Part shown: positions 8,241 to 15,777 of the stretch, in pieces
Position numbering within the stretch: position 1 is the first letter of the stretch
Layout: each line of letters starts with the position of its first letter
DNA from: Pseudomonas quercus
Lineage (GTDB): Bacteria > Pseudomonadota > Gammaproteobacteria > Pseudomonadales > Pseudomonadaceae
Reading direction: 5' to 3'
Assembly: GCF_012033695.1 (NCBI RefSeq)
Contig: NZ_JAAVJI010000010.1
Location: forward strand, 75,264 to 139,263
DNA: 64,000 nt
Notes under the pieces: model-generated
The model's input: the letters and a program-made list of their open reading frames with translations, nothing else
Told to the model about the DNA's origin: nothing
Databases searched by the model: none
Position numbers and translations under genes: made by a program

Positions 8241-9408
8241 TCCGCTGATGCAATGCGCCACCTAAAATAACGGCGGCTGGCAGTAGCACCAGCACCCATA
8301 GCTCATCCGGGTTGCCTACCAGCTTGCTGCCATCGAAGTTGAGCATTAGCAAGGCAGCTGCCAGGTACAGCCCCCATGGATCACGCTGGCGCCAGGCCTG
8401 CCAGAGCGTAGCAATCATAAGGGGCAGGAAGATCAACAGGGATACCCCGCCGGTGTACAGCCCGAACGCAACGAAGATGTTGTGCGGATGCGGAATAGGA
8501 ATGCCTCCGGGCAAGGTTTGAGTGGTGTGGAAATTCACCCCGCACCCTAGTACCCACCCACAATGCATCCATTCGCCGGTCATGATGCGGAACAGGTCCA
8601 TCCGGTAGGAGTCGCCTCGGCCGATCAGCGAAGTCAACCAAGGCTCGTTCCACATGGCCCATAGAGCTACGCCAGTGCCCAGCACGAGTACTGTGACAAT
8701 TGCACTTGCGATGCGCGGGTAGCGGTAGATACTGTACAGGCTCCATAGGCCCACGATGAAAAGACCGCCCACGATGCCAGTACGGGTCTGCAGCACAAAG
8801 GCTACCGCCACGAAGGCCAGCAGACCGGCCAGGGCCATCTCTACATACCGTCGCTCACGGGTCCATGTAGGCAGCGCCAGGCCAAGCGCGCACATGAGCC
8901 AGATGCTTGTATAAATCACGTTTTCCATTCGGGCGGGCAGTATGTCTACCCGCGAACCGAAGGGTATGTGGCCTGACAGGTAGGCGTACGTGGCACAAGC
9001 ATAGGTGTACAGGGCGAGCATCCAGAACAACGCACGGGCTACCCCGCCCCGGTAGAAGAAGTCCCGCTCTGGCAGGCTAGCCACTATGAACACGAACAGC
9101 CCGGTATAGAGGATATGCTTGTAGAACTGCGTACCCTCTTCTCGCGCCGCGGGCACTAGGCACCACGCCAGAAGCACCAACCACCCAATTGCAATGGGCT
9201 GACGGAACAAGCCTGCACCCCTACAACGGATCAATGCTACCAACCCAGGCAGTGCGATAAAGGCGTAATACAGGTTGTTGGTCCACTTCGCCGAGCTTTG
9301 GAGGACAAAGCTCAGGATGAACGCCACCAAAGCGTACGTGAAATAGCGGTGGTAAGACTGACTTGTCAAAAACGGCCCCTTAGGCTTAATGCAATGTAAG
9401 CGACACAC
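8215..9408 (-). CDS. waaL: O-antigen ligase WaaL
   Basis: WaaL joins undecaprenyl-linked O antigen to lipid A-core on the periplasmic face of the inner membrane. The product, up to 397 residues, has about ten to twelve hydrophobic segments and a large periplasmic loop late in the protein. GGIPIPHPHNIFVAFGLY within this loop matches the Wzy_C/WaaL family, where the His of HN is needed for transfer. The start is uncertain: the frame opens with GTG at 9408 and has no nearby ATG; a TTG a few codons in is also possible. The position between msbA and core-glycan genes matches waaL of P. aeruginosa. Confidence 0.85.
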   Translation of the reverse strand: MCRLHCIKPKGPFLTSQSYHRYFTYALVAFILSFVLQSSAKWTNNLYYAFIALPGLVALIRCRGAGLFRQPIAIGWLVLLAWCLVPAAREEGTQFYKHILYTGLFVFIVASLPERDFFYRGGVARALFWMLALYTYACATYAYLSGHIPFGSRVDILPARMENVIYTSIWLMCALGLALPTWTRERRYVEMALAGLLAFVAVAFVLQTRTGIVGGLFIVGLWSLYSIYRYPRIASAIVTVLVLGTGVALWAMWNEPWLTSLIGRGDSYRMDLFRIMTGEWMHCGWVLGCGVNFHTTQTLPGGIPIPHPHNIFVAFGLYTGGVSLLIFLPLMIATLWQAWRQRDPWGLYLAAALLMLNFDGSKLVGNPDELWVLVLLPAAVILGGALHQRIKTLPAPR

Positions 9409-9460
9409 ATGCCGCCTGTGTAAATACGCCTAGCAGGCCAAGACGTCCATGAAGCTGTAC

Positions 9461-10417
9461 TCAGAAACCCAATGCGGCGCGTAAGCGGGCCAAGGGACCC
9501 GGGGCAGGCTGCAATCGCAAGGGTGCTCGCAGACATTCCACGATCTGCGCACCTATGCTGTGAAACCCGTAACGCTCTTGAACCAGGGCCTGCCCTTGGG
9601 CGGCGATTTCCCGTGCCAGTTCAGGCTGCTCTCGCAGCACGCGTAGCTTATGCCGCAAGTGCGCCAGGTCTTGGTAAAGCACCACATTTTGCATGTCATC
9701 AAAACCTAGTGCCCGGTTCTCTTCTTCACCCTGATCGTAGGCAAGCAGAACACAGCCAGCGGCCATGGCTTCGAAATTCTTGATCATGTACTCACCCATG
9801 CCCACATCAGCGCTTACAAAGAAGCGGATACGGTTGAGCATGGTGTTGTAATCGGCGCCCGACTCCGTTCGGGTTACAAGCAACTCCTCCACATCGGCCA
9901 GAGCCTCCAGGAACGCCTTGCGCTGGGCGTAGGCAACGCTCTTCAAGCTGCCTACAAACCCCAGTTCTATATCGCGTACAAGCCCTAGCTCGCCGACAAG
10001 GGTCTGGTCATAACCCTTTGGTACGAAATGCGCGTCAAAGCCTTCATCGCGCAGCCGCTGGGCTACCTGAGCCCCTGAGCTGATAACCCGTGCCCAAGGC
10101 AATTGACGGTAATGCTCACTGAATTTCCCGGTGTATTTGCAGGCAATGTAATTCTGGTAGGCATCGTGTTCGAGGATGACCAGGTTAGGCAGCGTACGGA
10201 TGAACGCTACCTGTCGAATCTCTTGTTTAAAACGCAAGAAGAACAGGATGCGGTCGTACCGACCTATATCGACCTCCCGCTTGAAATACCGACGCAGGTG
10301 TCGCTGCTCATCACTATCCAGCCAGCGCAGGTCGCACTCGCAATGCTCGGCAACACCTTTGTACAGCTCATCCAGAATGGCGCGCTGGTCCTTTTGCACT
10401 AGAAACAGAACCTTCAT
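9461..10417 (-). CDS. Surface-sugar glycosyltransferase (Ssg-like, GT-B fold)
   Basis: The cytoplasmic protein has 318 residues and starts MKVLFLVQKDQ. The C-terminal half has the features of a GT-B glycosyltransferase: IELGFVGSLK near 170, then MIKNFEAMAAGCVLLAYDQGEE, equivalent to the sugar-nucleotide-binding EALACG(C/T)P segment of CgeB/GT4-like enzymes. P. aeruginosa has a gene at this position (PA5001, ssg) needed for normal LPS and exopolysaccharide; I infer orthology from context rather than detailed alignment. It lies downstream of the dnpA-like gene on the same strand with a 34-base gap. Confidence 0.75.
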   Translation of the reverse strand: MKVLFLVQKDQRAILDELYKGVAEHCECDLRWLDSDEQRHLRRYFKREVDIGRYDRILFFLRFKQEIRQVAFIRTLPNLVILEHDAYQNYIACKYTGKFSEHYRQLPWARVISSGAQVAQRLRDEGFDAHFVPKGYDQTLVGELGLVRDIELGFVGSLKSVAYAQRKAFLEALADVEELLVTRTESGADYNTMLNRIRFFVSADVGMGEYMIKNFEAMAAGCVLLAYDQGEEENRALGFDDMQNVVLYQDLAHLRHKLRVLREQPELAREIAAQGQALVQERYGFHSIGAQIVECLRAPLRLQPAPGPLARLRAALGF

Positions 10418-10451
10418 AAACGTCTCTCATCACCTGCCAGGATGTCACGCA

Positions 10452-11846
10452 TCATCGTTCAAGCCGCCATAGAAGCTCATGGCGCCGCACGGCCTTACGG
10501 AAAAACTCATTCTCACCTTCCACGGCCCAGCGCCGACCGGCCAGCACGTGTTGAAGCACGCGACGTACACGTCGTTTGAGTGCGAGCCGAGGTTGCAAGT
10601 CATGCATCATGCCAAGTGCCATCGCTTTGTTCATTCGAGCGTGTTCATCCAGCGGCAGGCTGACTGGCCAGAAGGTTGTACCCGGCTCGAACACCGGCGG
10701 CAGGGCAATACCTTCATGAGCGTTGCCCATGGGCCAGCGATCGTTGTCATGCAGGTGGTTCGCATAGCCCAGCAGGTGTGTGGGCTGCCAGTGGGTACTG
10801 CGCAATGCTTCCCGCACGGCGTGGTGCGCCTGCACATGATCAGGGTGCGGATCGAGCGTGGTATCTGGCAAAACGATCACGCCTGGGCGGGCCTGCTCAA
10901 TCAGCGCGCGCAAGTCTGCCACCAGGTTGTGCCATGTGGGCTTTCCATCATCACCCGGTAACGCCAGGGTATTGAACTGCCGGAACAGGCGCGTATCGCA
11001 CAAGCCGGCCTCTCGAGAAGAAACGAGCTGTTGCGGCGCGGCTCGCATGGCCTCGAGCTGCAAGCAGAAGTATCCCAGTTGCACACAGCGGGCTTCAGGC
11101 ACACCCGCCCAGCGCGGTACGGCAATGCTGTCCCAGGCACGAAGGCGCCCTTTGAGCTGGGCTGCCTGCTCCTTGGCAAGGCCCATGGCTTTGTAGTGCT
11201 CAGCCTCTACCTCACCTGCGGTAAGGGTGACGATCCAACTTTCCACAGCCTGGCTGTACAGCCCAAAGGCTGCCAGCTCCGCATCATCGGCATGCGGCGC
11301 AATCACCATTACACGCTGTTCACGGTAGTTGGGCTGGACAAACACCCATACCTTCGGCTCGCCGACGATACGACAGTACCGGCCCTTCAAGCGTACACCT
11401 TCCTGGAGAGCGCTGGCGTGTGCAGAAAGGTTCAGGTAACGCAGGCCTGCACAGTTTCGCTCGAACGTCTGAACATCGGCGTGCTCGATGAGGACCGCCG
11501 GGTCCAGAAAACGACTTGGCACCGTGCCGCGAAGCTGTACCTCGACAATGATAGTCAGGTCGCTCCCTGTGGGCAGGGGGTTTGTCACACACAGCCGGCC
11601 ATCAACCCAGCTTGCCTTGGCCTGTAGCGCACCCTCGCCAAACGCGTACTGGTAATCTTGCCGGGGCGAGTAAAACAGGTGGTCAGCGAACCAGGCTTCA
11701 TGAGCGGCCCACGACAATAGCGCTAATATCGGGGTGACCCACCAGGCGACAAATATGCCGATAAGCAGGAAGGCACTGATGCCTACGAACAATGCCAACC
11801 GTTTGTTGCGGCGGTGACGCTTGAGGAGCGCCTGCTTGCGGCTCAT
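10452..11846 (-). CDS. dnpA: PIG-L/LmbE-type de-N-acetylase (DnpA-like)
   Basis: This is a 464-residue membrane-anchored deacetylase. I place the start at the ATG at 11846 because it overlaps the upstream mig-14 stop as ATGA. The N-terminus is basic (RKQALLKRHRRNKR) then has a hydrophobic anchor (about 20-50); the rest should be periplasmic. RVMVIAPHADDAELAAFG carries the metal-binding PHxDD of the PIG-L family, and LDPHPDHVQAH supplies the HPDH motif. In P. aeruginosa the equivalent gene in the core-LPS cluster (PA5002, dnpA) affects fluoroquinolone tolerance. The sugar acted on is unknown; N-acetylated core sugar is the natural guess. Confidence 0.82.
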   Translation of the reverse strand: MSRKQALLKRHRRNKRLALFVGISAFLLIGIFVAWWVTPILALLSWAAHEAWFADHLFYSPRQDYQYAFGEGALQAKASWVDGRLCVTNPLPTGSDLTIIVEVQLRGTVPSRFLDPAVLIEHADVQTFERNCAGLRYLNLSAHASALQEGVRLKGRYCRIVGEPKVWVFVQPNYREQRVMVIAPHADDAELAAFGLYSQAVESWIVTLTAGEVEAEHYKAMGLAKEQAAQLKGRLRAWDSIAVPRWAGVPEARCVQLGYFCLQLEAMRAAPQQLVSSREAGLCDTRLFRQFNTLALPGDDGKPTWHNLVADLRALIEQARPGVIVLPDTTLDPHPDHVQAHHAVREALRSTHWQPTHLLGYANHLHDNDRWPMGNAHEGIALPPVFEPGTTFWPVSLPLDEHARMNKAMALGMMHDLQPRLALKRRVRRVLQHVLAGRRWAVEGENEFFRKAVRRHELLWRLER

Positions 11847-12742
11847 ACCTTGAATACCGGTGTGGCATTGCACCAGCGGGCCTTGTACTCACGGTCGGCA
11901 CGCCCGAACGAAAACCGCAGGTCTTTACCCAGTGCGCGTGCATCCTCCCAGGCGGCTTGAGTATTCAAGTAACTGAGCACACTGCCTGGGCTAAACGCTC
12001 GCGTCTGCGGGTCCACGCCGCCGTTGACGTACTCCACGCTGACCCATTCCGGCGCTTCTACACGGTAGACAAGCTGTATGGCTATGGCGGCGTCATTGAG
12101 AAACAGTACAGAGCCCATCATGAACGTTTGTAACAGCGTCAGTACATCCGCCATACGATCGGCACCCGTAGCCGGGAAGCCCCAGCGCCGCTGGAACAAC
12201 TCACAGTAGAGCGCGGCAAATTCCGCCGGTGAAAACTCGCTGACGGCCCGCACTTGTCCCCCTGCGTCTTCCAGCAACCGGAGTTCGCGGCGCTGGTTGT
12301 AGCGAAACTTCTTGGACAAGGCCTCGGGTTCACGTGCCAGCGCCAAGGTTTCGGCCTGCATCGAAAGGCCACTGAACCGCCCGGTATTCGGCTCACCCAG
12401 GTAACGCCCGCAATGGCGCAATGGCGCCAGGGTGCCGGGCTTTGCGGGCAGAATGATTTCCGCATTGCCCAGGTCGAACATCCCCTTTTTGCCCCGTTGC
12501 TTGAGCACGTCCTTGGACAAGGCCAGGTGCCGGCCCCAGACAGGCACTGCGGCACAAAGCTCGCCGCCTTGCTGCCAGCCCAGGTAGCGAACCGGGATGT
12601 CGGCCAGGCCCGCCAAGCGCTCTACCACGTCAGGGTGGGTCGCTACACTGCCTCCAAACCGGGCCCAAGCGCTGGCATAGTCAGCAGCGCCTATCACGTC
12701 CCAGCCTCGCTCGCGCCAGTATTGAAACCTGTTTAATATCAT
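11843..12742 (-). CDS. mig-14: Mig-14-like GNAT/FemAB-fold protein
   Basis: The protein has 299 residues with no signal peptide. It resembles the Mig-14 family, which is linked to resistance against polymyxin and antimicrobial peptides in Salmonella and P. aeruginosa. The sequence KKFRYNQRRELRLLEDAGG (about 145-165) is like the Lys/Arg-rich segment in FemAB-type acyl/aminoacyl transferases, and the C-terminal FSFGRADREYKARW is typical of the same GNAT-like fold. The biochemical reaction is not established. The gene is coupled on both sides: four-base ATGA overlaps link it to the upstream glycosyltransferase and the downstream deacetylase. Confidence 0.82.
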   Translation of the reverse strand: MILNRFQYWRERGWDVIGAADYASAWARFGGSVATHPDVVERLAGLADIPVRYLGWQQGGELCAAVPVWGRHLALSKDVLKQRGKKGMFDLGNAEIILPAKPGTLAPLRHCGRYLGEPNTGRFSGLSMQAETLALAREPEALSKKFRYNQRRELRLLEDAGGQVRAVSEFSPAEFAALYCELFQRRWGFPATGADRMADVLTLLQTFMMGSVLFLNDAAIAIQLVYRVEAPEWVSVEYVNGGVDPQTRAFSPGSVLSYLNTQAAWEDARALGKDLRFSFGRADREYKARWCNATPVFKV

Positions 12743-13869
12743 TGGCGCTTACTCAACAGCTCCACCGTAGGCAACTGCCAGAAGGCGCTTCTTACCGAAT
12801 CGTCACTGAAACGGTCCTGTACGCGGTCCTGAAGTGCCTTGGCCAGGGCGTCACGACGGCTCTGGTCGTAACCGGCCACTTCGGCCAGCAGGCCGGCCAA
12901 CGCTTGCGTATCCCTAAGCGGAAACAATAAACCGACGCCTTCCACCACTTCTTGTGCGCCGCCACACGCGGTGGCAATGACAGGAACGCCTGCAGCCATC
13001 GCTTCGAGCAACACCATTCCAAAGGGCTCATGATCCGAGCTAAGGGCGAATACGTCGAAGGCCCTGAAATAACGTGCAGCATGGGTAACCTGGCCGGTAA
13101 ACGTTACGCGCTCGACAATACCTAGCTCCAGAGCGAGCTGTTTCAGCGCAGCTTCCAGCCTGCCCTCACCCATGATCACCAACCGTGCTGCCGAAGGCAG
13201 GCACGGTAACGCCTGGGCAAACCCTCTCAACAACGTAGCCTGGTCCTTATCCGGGTGCAGCCGGCCAGCGGTGCCCACAATCCAGTCGGCCTCCGGCAGG
13301 CTTAACGCCTTGCGTGCATCTGCTGCACTGTACAGCCTGTGCTGGCGGGCCTTGATGTCTACCCGGTTGTACAAAGTCTGGATGCGCTCGGCAGGCCAGC
13401 CAGCCAGGCAGCGGCGCATATCATCCCGTACGGCATTCGATACCCCCAGCAGGCTGAGCCGGCGCTTGAACAGGTGAGCGAACAGGCGACGCCCCGGCCG
13501 CTGGTAATCGCCGAAGGCGTGATGCACGCCTATAACAGGCAAACGGGTGGCCAGCAGCGTGATGTAGATCGGCTTGAAACGGTGGGCAATGCAGAATGCG
13601 AAGTTCCGGCTGGCCACGATGGCGCGAAGCTGAGCAATGGCCTTCAGTTTCAAGCCACGCACGTCACGCGAAGACAGCTCCATGAACAGCACCTCGGCTG
13701 AATCACAGGCCGCAGCCACCTCAGGGTTGGCACGGCCTGTAAGGAACACCGTTGTCACCGCGTAACCACTGCCGGCGAACAGGCTGGCGTACTGCCGGGC
13801 GCAGTCCAGAAAAGGACCGTCATACCCGTGGCAGAACTGCAGTATCCGCCGCTCAGGCGCTTGTGTCAT
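12739..13869 (-). CDS. wapH: Core-LPS glycosyltransferase, GT4 family (WapH position)
   Basis: The 376-residue protein is a GT-B retaining glycosyltransferase of family 4. Evidence is the WIVGTAGRLHPDKDQATLL segment at the start of the C-terminal domain and FALSSDHEPFGMVLLEAMAA, the donor-binding E-x7-E motif. It probably transfers a hexose to the outer core in the cytoplasm. Gene order (carbamoyltransferase, this gene, mig-14, dnpA) matches P. aeruginosa, where I recall the equivalent being wapH; the symbol rests on that. It starts 17 bases inside the end of the carbamoyltransferase gene and overlaps mig-14 by four bases, so translation is coupled throughout. Confidence 0.85.
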   Translation of the reverse strand: MTQAPERRILQFCHGYDGPFLDCARQYASLFAGSGYAVTTVFLTGRANPEVAAACDSAEVLFMELSSRDVRGLKLKAIAQLRAIVASRNFAFCIAHRFKPIYITLLATRLPVIGVHHAFGDYQRPGRRLFAHLFKRRLSLLGVSNAVRDDMRRCLAGWPAERIQTLYNRVDIKARQHRLYSAADARKALSLPEADWIVGTAGRLHPDKDQATLLRGFAQALPCLPSAARLVIMGEGRLEAALKQLALELGIVERVTFTGQVTHAARYFRAFDVFALSSDHEPFGMVLLEAMAAGVPVIATACGGAQEVVEGVGLLFPLRDTQALAGLLAEVAGYDQSRRDALAKALQDRVQDRFSDDSVRSAFWQLPTVELLSKRQ

Positions 13870-15610
13870 GGGCGTTCACGCCTTCCTTCACCACCAGAAT
13901 ATCCTCCATGATCAGGTATTGCAGGTCCGACCCGAAGAACATGTTCAGTGCGTCAGTAGGCGAGCAGATCATGGGCTCACCACGGCGGTTGAGCGACGTA
14001 TTGAGGGATACCCCATTGCCTGTAAGGTCTTCGAGGGCCTTCATCATGTCGTAGTAGCGCGGGTTGTATTCGCGCTTGAGCACTTGGGCACGGGAGGTCC
14101 CGTCCTCGTGAACCACTTCCGGCACGCGGGTTTTCCACTCTTCAGCCACCTCGAACGTGAAGGTCATGAAGGGGGCCGGGTGGTCGACCTTGATCATCTG
14201 CGGCGCCACGGTATCGAGCATGGATGGGCAGAAGGGGCGCCACCGCTCGCGGAACTTGATCTGATGGTTGATGCGATCAGCCACACCCGGCACGCTTGGG
14301 CAGCCGATGATCGACCGGCCGCCCAGTGCACGCGGGCCGAACTCCATGCGCCCCTGGAACCAGGCGACGGGGTTGCCCTCTACCATGATTTTCGCGATTG
14401 CCTGAGGCATGTTCTCGATCTGCTTCCACACCGGCTTGCTCGGGTGGCGAGCACAGGCGGCGATCACGTCCTCATTGGAGTAGGAAGGGCCCAGGTACAC
14501 GTGCTCCATCTTCTCGACAGGCACACCGCGAGCATGGGAGACATAGGCAGCCGCCCCTACGGCCGTACCGGCATCGCCGGAGGCAGGCTGCACGAACAGC
14601 TCTTTCACGTCCGGGCGAGCGATGATCTTCTGGTTCAGCTTCACATTCAGCGCGCAACCACCGGCGAAGGCCAGCTTGCCGGTTTCCTTGAGCACGTCGC
14701 CCAAGTAGTAGTCGATCATCTGCAACGCAAGCTTTTCAAACAGCGCCTGCATGCTGGCGGCATAGTGGATGTAGGGTTCGTCGGCGATGTCACCCTCGCG
14801 CTTGGGACCCAGCCACTCGATCAGCTTGGGCGAGAAGTAGAAACCCTTGCCCTTTTCCTTGTAACGGCGCAGGCCAATCACGTTGGCGTAGTCGGTGTTG
14901 ATCACCAGTTCGCCATTCTCGAAAGAGGCCAGGCGTGAAAAGTCGTACTTGCTGGCATCGCCATAGGGCGCCATGCCCATGACCTTGAACTCGCCATCGA
15001 GCATCTCAAAGCCCAGGAATTCGGTGATCGCGCCATACAGGCCGCCTAGCGAATCAGGGTCAAAGAATTCCTTGAGCTTATGGATCTTGCCGTTTTCACC
15101 ATAACCGAAGAAGGTCGTAGCGTACTCACCCTTGCCATCGATCCCCAGGATCGCGGTTTTTTCCGTGAACCCTGAGCAGTGGTAGGCACTGGAGGCGTGC
15201 GCCAAGTGGTGTTCGACAGGCTCGATCTTCACTTTCTTAGGGTCGAAACCCAGCTGCTCCAGGCACCACACGATCTTGTTGCGATAGCGCTTGTAGCGGC
15301 GGTTGCCCATCAGCAGTGCGTCCAGCGCGCGGTCTGGGGCATACCAGTACCGCTTGGCGTAGTGCCAGCGCGCCTTGCCGAACAGGCTGATGGGCGCAAA
15401 AGGAATGGCGACCACGTCTACGTCGGCAGGCGTGATACCAGCCTGCTCCAGGCAGAACTTGGCCGATTCGTACGGCATGCGGTTCTTGGCATGCTTGTCC
15501 CGTACGAAGCGCTCTTCCTCAGCGGCAGCGATGAGCTTGCCGTCGATGTACAACGCAGCGGAAGGGTCGTGGCTGAGGGCGCCGGACAGCCCGAGAATCG
15601 TCAATGCCAA
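13853..15610 (-). CDS. LPS core carbamoyltransferase (NodU/CmcH family)
   Basis: The product is 585 residues and belongs to the carbamoyltransferase family that uses carbamoyl phosphate and ATP. The N-terminal Kae1-like domain shows VEHHLAHASSAYHCSGF, with the metal-binding His residues, and AILGIDGKGEYATTF; the C-terminal YrdC-like domain begins near 400 (GRMEFGPRALGGRSIIG). In pseudomonads this enzyme adds the carbamoyl group to a core heptose. The start is a TTG at 15610 (MALTILGLSGALSHDPSAA). It is the first gene of the run ending at waaL; its promoter must lie in the 167 bases shared with the divergent toxin-like gene. Confidence 0.92.
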   Translation of the reverse strand: MALTILGLSGALSHDPSAALYIDGKLIAAAEEERFVRDKHAKNRMPYESAKFCLEQAGITPADVDVVAIPFAPISLFGKARWHYAKRYWYAPDRALDALLMGNRRYKRYRNKIVWCLEQLGFDPKKVKIEPVEHHLAHASSAYHCSGFTEKTAILGIDGKGEYATTFFGYGENGKIHKLKEFFDPDSLGGLYGAITEFLGFEMLDGEFKVMGMAPYGDASKYDFSRLASFENGELVINTDYANVIGLRRYKEKGKGFYFSPKLIEWLGPKREGDIADEPYIHYAASMQALFEKLALQMIDYYLGDVLKETGKLAFAGGCALNVKLNQKIIARPDVKELFVQPASGDAGTAVGAAAYVSHARGVPVEKMEHVYLGPSYSNEDVIAACARHPSKPVWKQIENMPQAIAKIMVEGNPVAWFQGRMEFGPRALGGRSIIGCPSVPGVADRINHQIKFRERWRPFCPSMLDTVAPQMIKVDHPAPFMTFTFEVAEEWKTRVPEVVHEDGTSRAQVLKREYNPRYYDMMKALEDLTGNGVSLNTSLNRRGEPMICSPTDALNMFFGSDLQYLIMEDILVVKEGVNAHDTSA

Positions 15611-15777
15611 GGGTCAGAGCCTCTGTTTGCTCAATACGCGCCATAGTGGGCGCCGATATTGCTGTTAATCGAAAACGCCGGAGTATAACTCAACCGCCGT
15701 CGCCTCAATACCTATGCACGCCCCGCCCTCGGCTAAGCCTGACAGGCTGGCACCTTTTCTCGAAGGAGCCCCTGACC

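Noticed and set aside
13868..14938. 356-codon plus-strand frame opposite the carbamoyltransferase gene
   Set aside because: It is His/Val/Asp-rich antisense translation of a well-conserved enzyme, without a ribosome site or domain.
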